Shown here: positions 60,457 to 64,000 of the stretch, in pieces
Position numbering within the stretch: the first letter of the stretch is position 1
How the letters are laid out: every line of letters begins with the position of its first letter
NCBI GenBank assembly: GCA_034927685.1
Contig: JAYFPO010000024.1
Location: 62,001-126,000, forward strand
Length of the DNA: 64,000 nt
Origin: RGIG3159 sp034927685
GTDB lineage: Bacteria > Bacillota > Clostridia > Oscillospirales > Oscillospiraceae
Direction of reading: 5' to 3'
The notes under the pieces: model-generated
Databases searched by the model: none
Told to the model about the DNA's origin: nothing
Seen by the model: the letters and a program-made list of their open reading frames with translations, nothing else
Translations under genes and position numbers: made by a program

Positions 60457-60731
60457 TATTTTGCGACCTTGTCCTTCAGCGCCTTGCCCGCTTTGAACAC
60501 GGGAACACAGCTGGCCGGAATCTCAATGGGCTCTTTGGTCTTGGGATTGCGGCCCATCCGGGCTTCGCGGTTCTTTGTCTCGAAGGAGCCAAAGCCAACC
60601 AACTGAACCTTTTCGCCCTCGGCGATGGCAGCGGCGATGGCGTCGAAGGTGCAGGTTAGAACCTTCTCGGCATCCTTTTTCGACAGGGCGGTCTTTTCAG
60701 CGACGACGGCGATCAGTTCGGTTTTATTCAT
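60456..60731 (-). CDS. hup: HU family DNA-binding protein
   Basis: A 91-aa HU with the start MNKTELIAVVAEKT, the arm motif ARMGRNPKTKEPIEIPAS and the closing GKALKDKV. A nucleoid-shaping dimer. Two adjacent ATGs (60734 and 60731) fit; 60731 gives better SD spacing to AAGGAG, while 60734 overlaps the mazG stop. Confidence 0.95.
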   Translation of the reverse strand: MNKTELIAVVAEKTALSKKDAEKVLTCTFDAIAAAIAEGEKVQLVGFGSFETKNREARMGRNPKTKEPIEIPASCVPVFKAGKALKDKVAK

Positions 60732-61549
60732 CATGTTTTCTCCTTTGTTTTGTTTTGAACGGTGCGCAGGCGGAGCTTTGCCAGGGTCCAGAGCTCCTCG
60801 AGCTTCGCTTTGGTCAGCGCGGCCAGATCCTGTTCTCCGGCGGACTGCTCCACCAGCGCAAATCGTGCAATAAATTTTTCGCAGGCCCGATGCAGGGCCT
60901 GTTCCGGATCCAGCTCCAGCATGGAGGCCACAGCGCAGAGGGACAGCAAGGCGTCGCCCAGCTCCTCCTCCTGCCCGCATCCTGCTTCCACGGCGGCCCG
61001 CAGCTCGCGGACTTCCTCTTCCAGTTTGGCAAGCGCGCCGGAGACAGAATCCCAGCAAAATCCGGACTTGGCGGCCTTGTGCAGGATTTTTTCCCCGCGC
61101 CAAAGGGCGGGCAGGTTTTTGGCCACGGAATTCAGCGTGTCCGTCACGGTTTTCTGGCCTTTTTCCACCCGCTTGACTTGGTCCCAGGTTGTCAGCACCT
61201 CCGCAGAGTCGCGGCACTTAACCGCGCCAAAGACGTGGGGATGGCGAAAGACCAATTTTTTGCAGACGGCGTCACAGACGTCCTCCATGGTCATTCGGCC
61301 CCGTTCCTCCTCGATGCAGGCGTGGAACACAACCTGCATCAGCACGTCGCCCAGTTCCTCGCACATGTGGTCACGGTCGTCGGCCATGGCGGCCTCGCAG
61401 AATTCGTAGGTTTCCTCCTGAAAGTTGCGCAGAACGGATTCGTGGGTTTGCTCCCGATCCCAGGGACAACCGCCTGGCCCGCGGAGCAACCGGACCAGTA
61501 AGACCAGATCCTCATAGGCGTAGCGGTCTTTGCGTGTAAAATCTATCAT
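60731..61549 (-). CDS. mazG: nucleoside triphosphate pyrophosphohydrolase MazG
   Basis: A 272-aa protein with two MazG domains. Motifs: CPWDREQTHESVL, the EExxE of FQEETYEF and EELGDVLMQVVFHA. The second domain carries LEEEVRELRAAVE and LGDALLSL. It hydrolyses abnormal or house-cleaning NTPs. yabN of Bacillus occupies this position. ATG 61549 begins MIDFTRKDRY. Confidence 0.94.
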   Translation of the reverse strand: MIDFTRKDRYAYEDLVLLVRLLRGPGGCPWDREQTHESVLRNFQEETYEFCEAAMADDRDHMCEELGDVLMQVVFHACIEEERGRMTMEDVCDAVCKKLVFRHPHVFGAVKCRDSAEVLTTWDQVKRVEKGQKTVTDTLNSVAKNLPALWRGEKILHKAAKSGFCWDSVSGALAKLEEEVRELRAAVEAGCGQEEELGDALLSLCAVASMLELDPEQALHRACEKFIARFALVEQSAGEQDLAALTKAKLEELWTLAKLRLRTVQNKTKEKT

Positions 61550-61585
61550 ATTTTGTCCTCTTTCGCAAGGGTTTCATCGGAAAAT

Positions 61586-63178
61586 TCACCGTATTTTCAG
61601 AAGCTTTGCAATTTTTTCACCCTTCGGCAGCAGCATGCAGTCCTGATAGGTAACAATGCCAAGCGCCAACGCCATAATACCGTAGACGGCGGCGGCCACC
61701 AGAATGGCCAGAACGCAGGCGATTTTCGGCGACAGAGCTGCGGCGGCCAGGCGATTGACCAGGTAGGCGGAGACGCCCATAAACGCGCTGGCAATCAGGG
61801 GCTTCGCCATCAGGTGCAGGATGCGGGGCGGATGTCGGATCACACGTTTGATGCAGAAGACGTCCAGCATTGTGATGACGAGGAAGCAGATCGTGGTGCC
61901 GATGGGCGCGCCATAGATGTTGATGGAGGGAATGCCCACCAGAATGAAGTTGATCACGACCTTGACGATGCCGCCGACGATCATGTTGACCACCGGCAGA
62001 GTGACAAATCCGTGGGCCTGCATGATGGCATTGAGCAGCAGCACGAGGCCGTTGAAGATCACTGCCACGGAGAGAATGGAGAGCAGCACGCCGCCGGTAG
62101 TGAGGTCATCCGCCGTGTAGGAGTGATAGAGCAGCGTCATAATGGGCTTGGACAGAACGCCGAGGCCCACGCCGCAGGGCAGAATCAGCAGCGTCATGAT
62201 CCGAATGGCGGAATTTTCCACGCGCAGTGCGCCCCGGCGGTCCCGGCGGGTCAGACAGGCGGTGATAGCTGGGATGATGCTGATGGAGAAGGGCAGCACT
62301 AACGCCCCGGGCAGATTGAAGAGCGTCTGGGCGGAACCGTAGATGCCGCGCAGACCCCGCGCCGCCTGCTCGACAAAGCCGGCGGCGCCGGTCAGCCGGT
62401 GCATGACCATGGAAGAGTCGATGACGCTGATGGTCTCAAGACCGGCGGAGCCCAATGTGATGGGGATGGCGATGGCGAGCAGCTCTTTCATCGTGGCCCG
62501 CAGGGTGTGCGTGGGCTTCGAATAGTTCCGGCGCAGCAGCTCCGAGGATTTTTTTCGGTACTGAGCGGCCAGATAGAAGAAGGCCAGCACGGAGCCGCTG
62601 GTAACGCCCAGAATCGCACCGGCGGTGGCCTTGGAGACGTCGCCGGAGGCATTCAGAAAAATCTGCGCCAGCGCGATGCCGACGACCAGCTTGCAGCCGG
62701 CCTCGATGATCTGGCTGATGCCGGTGGGGGTCATGTTGGACTGGCCCTGGAAGTAGCCGCGGAAGGCGGAATTGAGGCAGACGAAGAGGACGGCGGGCCC
62801 CAGCGCCAGAATGGACAGGGCGGCGTTGGAGTCGCCCAGCAGGGCAGCCAACTGGTGATTGAGCAGGATCATGCAGACGCAGCCGGCCAGCCCCAAAAGC
62901 AGGAACACATTTAATGCGGCGGTAAAGATCCGATGAATCTGCGCGCTGTTGTTCTCTGATTGGGCCTTGGCGATCATGCGGGACATGGCCACGGGCAGGC
63001 CGGCCGTGGAGATGACCAGCAGCCAGGAATAGATGACGTAGGCTTGGCTGAAGGTACCATAGCCCTCCTTGCCGAGAATGTTGTTGAGCGGGATCTTGTA
63101 GATCGCGCCGATGATCTTCACGGCGATGGTGGCCAGGGCCAAAATGCCCGCGCCCTGCAGGAAGCTCTGTTTTTTCAT
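61586..63178 (-). CDS. spoVB: SpoVB/MurJ-like polysaccharide exporter-family protein
   Basis: A 530-aa MOP-superfamily membrane protein with about fourteen helices, starting MKKQSFLQGAGILALATIAVKIIGAIYK, with PLNNILGKEGYGTF following. In Bacillus, spoVB (yabM) sits in exactly this place before mazG. The role is flipping of a lipid-linked wall precursor for the spore cortex. ATG 63178 with AAAGGA upstream. The SpoVB name rests on position and N-terminal motif; the vegetative paralogue cannot be excluded. Confidence 0.85.
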   Translation of the reverse strand: MKKQSFLQGAGILALATIAVKIIGAIYKIPLNNILGKEGYGTFSQAYVIYSWLLVISTAGLPVAMSRMIAKAQSENNSAQIHRIFTAALNVFLLLGLAGCVCMILLNHQLAALLGDSNAALSILALGPAVLFVCLNSAFRGYFQGQSNMTPTGISQIIEAGCKLVVGIALAQIFLNASGDVSKATAGAILGVTSGSVLAFFYLAAQYRKKSSELLRRNYSKPTHTLRATMKELLAIAIPITLGSAGLETISVIDSSMVMHRLTGAAGFVEQAARGLRGIYGSAQTLFNLPGALVLPFSISIIPAITACLTRRDRRGALRVENSAIRIMTLLILPCGVGLGVLSKPIMTLLYHSYTADDLTTGGVLLSILSVAVIFNGLVLLLNAIMQAHGFVTLPVVNMIVGGIVKVVINFILVGIPSINIYGAPIGTTICFLVITMLDVFCIKRVIRHPPRILHLMAKPLIASAFMGVSAYLVNRLAAAALSPKIACVLAILVAAAVYGIMALALGIVTYQDCMLLPKGEKIAKLLKIR

Positions 63179-63182
63179 GGAA

Positions 63183-64000
63183 TCAGTCCTTTTCTGCGAA
63201 GACCTTGGGCATGGCATAGCCGCCCAGCTCCTTCATGACCTCCTTCAGGTCGATTGTGTGGTACTTCCCGGCAGCGTACAGAATTTTACCGCGCACCATG
63301 GTCAGGCAGACATCGTGGCCAGATGCGGCGTAGACCAGATTGGAGATGACGTTGTGGCAGGGAATCAGATGGGGTTGGGTGAAGTCCAGCAGGATCAGGT
63401 CGGCGTCCATGCCAAGCTTGATCATGCCGCATTCCCGTTCCCGTCGCTGGGCCCGCGCACCACAGACCGTGGCCATCATCAGGGCCGCCTGGGCGTTCAG
63501 GGCGGTGGGGTCGCCGGTTTTGAGCTTCGCGAGCAGAGAGGCGGTCTTGATCTCCTCAAAGAGGTCCAGGTTGTTGTTGGAGGCCGCGCCGTCGGTGCCC
63601 AGGGCGACATTCATCCCGGCCTTGACCATAGCCATGACGTCGGCGGTTCCGGAAGAAAGCTTGGCGTTGGAGACGGGGCAGTGAACGGCGGAAATTTTCC
63701 GCTTTGCCAGCAGCTTCCGATCCTCCTCCTCCAGCCATACGCAGTGCGCAGCGATGCCCCCGTTGTCGAAAACATGGTGGCAGTCCAGCAACTGGGCCGG
63801 GGTCAGGCCGTACTTTTCCTTGCAGCTCTCGTGCTCGTCTCTGGTTTCCGAGAGATGGACGTGCATGGAGAGGTTGTTGTTAGAAGCATACTTGGAAACA
63901 GCCTCCCAGAGAACATAATTTGAGGTATATTCCGCGTGAATGGAGGCGTCCACCAGAATCCTGCCGTGGTCGTAATTGTGCCATTTTTCGTGGAGCGCCA
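63183..64000 (-). CDS. mtaD: MtaD-type amidohydrolase, C-terminal part
   Basis: The 5' part lies beyond the right edge; the frame stays open to 64000. Motifs are those of MTA/SAH deaminases in the amidohydrolase superfamily: HVHLSETRDEHE, the zinc-binding AAHCVWLEEEDRKLL, VALGTDGAASNNNLDLF and the closing barrel strand ADLILLDF. It deaminates S-adenosylhomocysteine, methylthioadenosine or adenosine. Four bases separate it from spoVB, so it is upstream in the same operon. Confidence 0.9.
   Translation of the reverse strand, partial: ALHEKWHNYDHGRILVDASIHAEYTSNYVLWEAVSKYASNNNLSMHVHLSETRDEHESCKEKYGLTPAQLLDCHHVFDNGGIAAHCVWLEEEDRKLLAKRKISAVHCPVSNAKLSSGTADVMAMVKAGMNVALGTDGAASNNNLDLFEEIKTASLLAKLKTGDPTALNAQAALMMATVCGARAQRRERECGMIKLGMDADLILLDFTQPHLIPCHNVISNLVYAASGHDVCLTMVRGKILYAAGKYHTIDLKEVMKELGGYAMPKVFAEKD

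Overview
The window reads as a chromosomal segment of an anaerobic, spore-forming, GC-rich Clostridia, most likely of the Oscillospiraceae type. The evidence is: two glycyl radical enzymes with radical-SAM activases, a pyrophosphate-type phosphofructokinase, sporulation genes (yabP, yabQ, a spoVB-like gene, pdaA), a selenium-metabolism cluster, Shine-Dalgarno sites of the AGGAGG type at almost every gene, and sigma-A promoters. I see no rRNA, tRNA, CRISPR array, insertion sequence or prophage. The species call is inference.

Layout. 0-8.1 kb (+): end of an M18 aminopeptidase, an M14 carboxypeptidase, lepA-hemW, then rpmH-rnpA-yidD-yidC-jag. 8.2-11.3 kb (-): an AraC regulator, then dapF with a dicarboxylate/amino-acid symporter. 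11.4-16.3 kb: a CBS-domain protein, typA, a tiny cysteine-rich membrane protein, pdaA and murI. 16.5-26 kb: a camelysin/SipW-type exported protein, divergent fba and pfp, degV, a membrane-bound XRE regulator, a dagK-like lipid kinase, a zinc-ribbon/PPIase fusion and a small surface protein.

25.8-44.1 kb is the most interesting part: a catabolic island with two complete glycyl radical systems. System 1 (-) is a PflD-type enzyme, a ferredoxin-type activase, a large sugar-kinase-like protein and an AroE-like dehydrogenase with an altered substrate site; a divergent AraC regulator lies beside it. System 2 is a YbiW-type enzyme, a ROK kinase, a DeoR regulator and a divergent short activase. Between them lie an RbsD/FucU mutarotase, a UPF0303 protein and a ribose-type ABC importer. 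E. coli YbiW and PflD have been reported (from memory) to open 1,5-anhydroglucitol-6-P and 1,5-anhydromannitol-6-P in 'anhydroglycolysis'. The island therefore looks like an ABC-transporter/ATP-kinase version of that pathway in a Gram-positive gut anaerobe. A GAATGAAA motif sits just upstream of the -35 box at both the ABC and the ROK-GRE promoters and is the probable DeoR operator.

44.1-48 kb: a selenium cluster (LysR regulator, PLP desulfurase-like enzyme, YedE, TusA-like, DUF3343). 48-52 kb: a membrane protein, rpiB, an M50-like protease, an inositol-monophosphatase-like protein, a GNAT and an SDR. 52.7-64 kb: the conserved spoVB-mazG-hup-rqcP and yabP-yabQ-divIC-yabR order known from Bacillus, split by an insert carrying a small membrane protein, uppP, a GT2-GtrA glycosyltransferase, a large GT-C-like membrane protein and azlCD. 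An mtaD-like amidohydrolase runs off the right edge.
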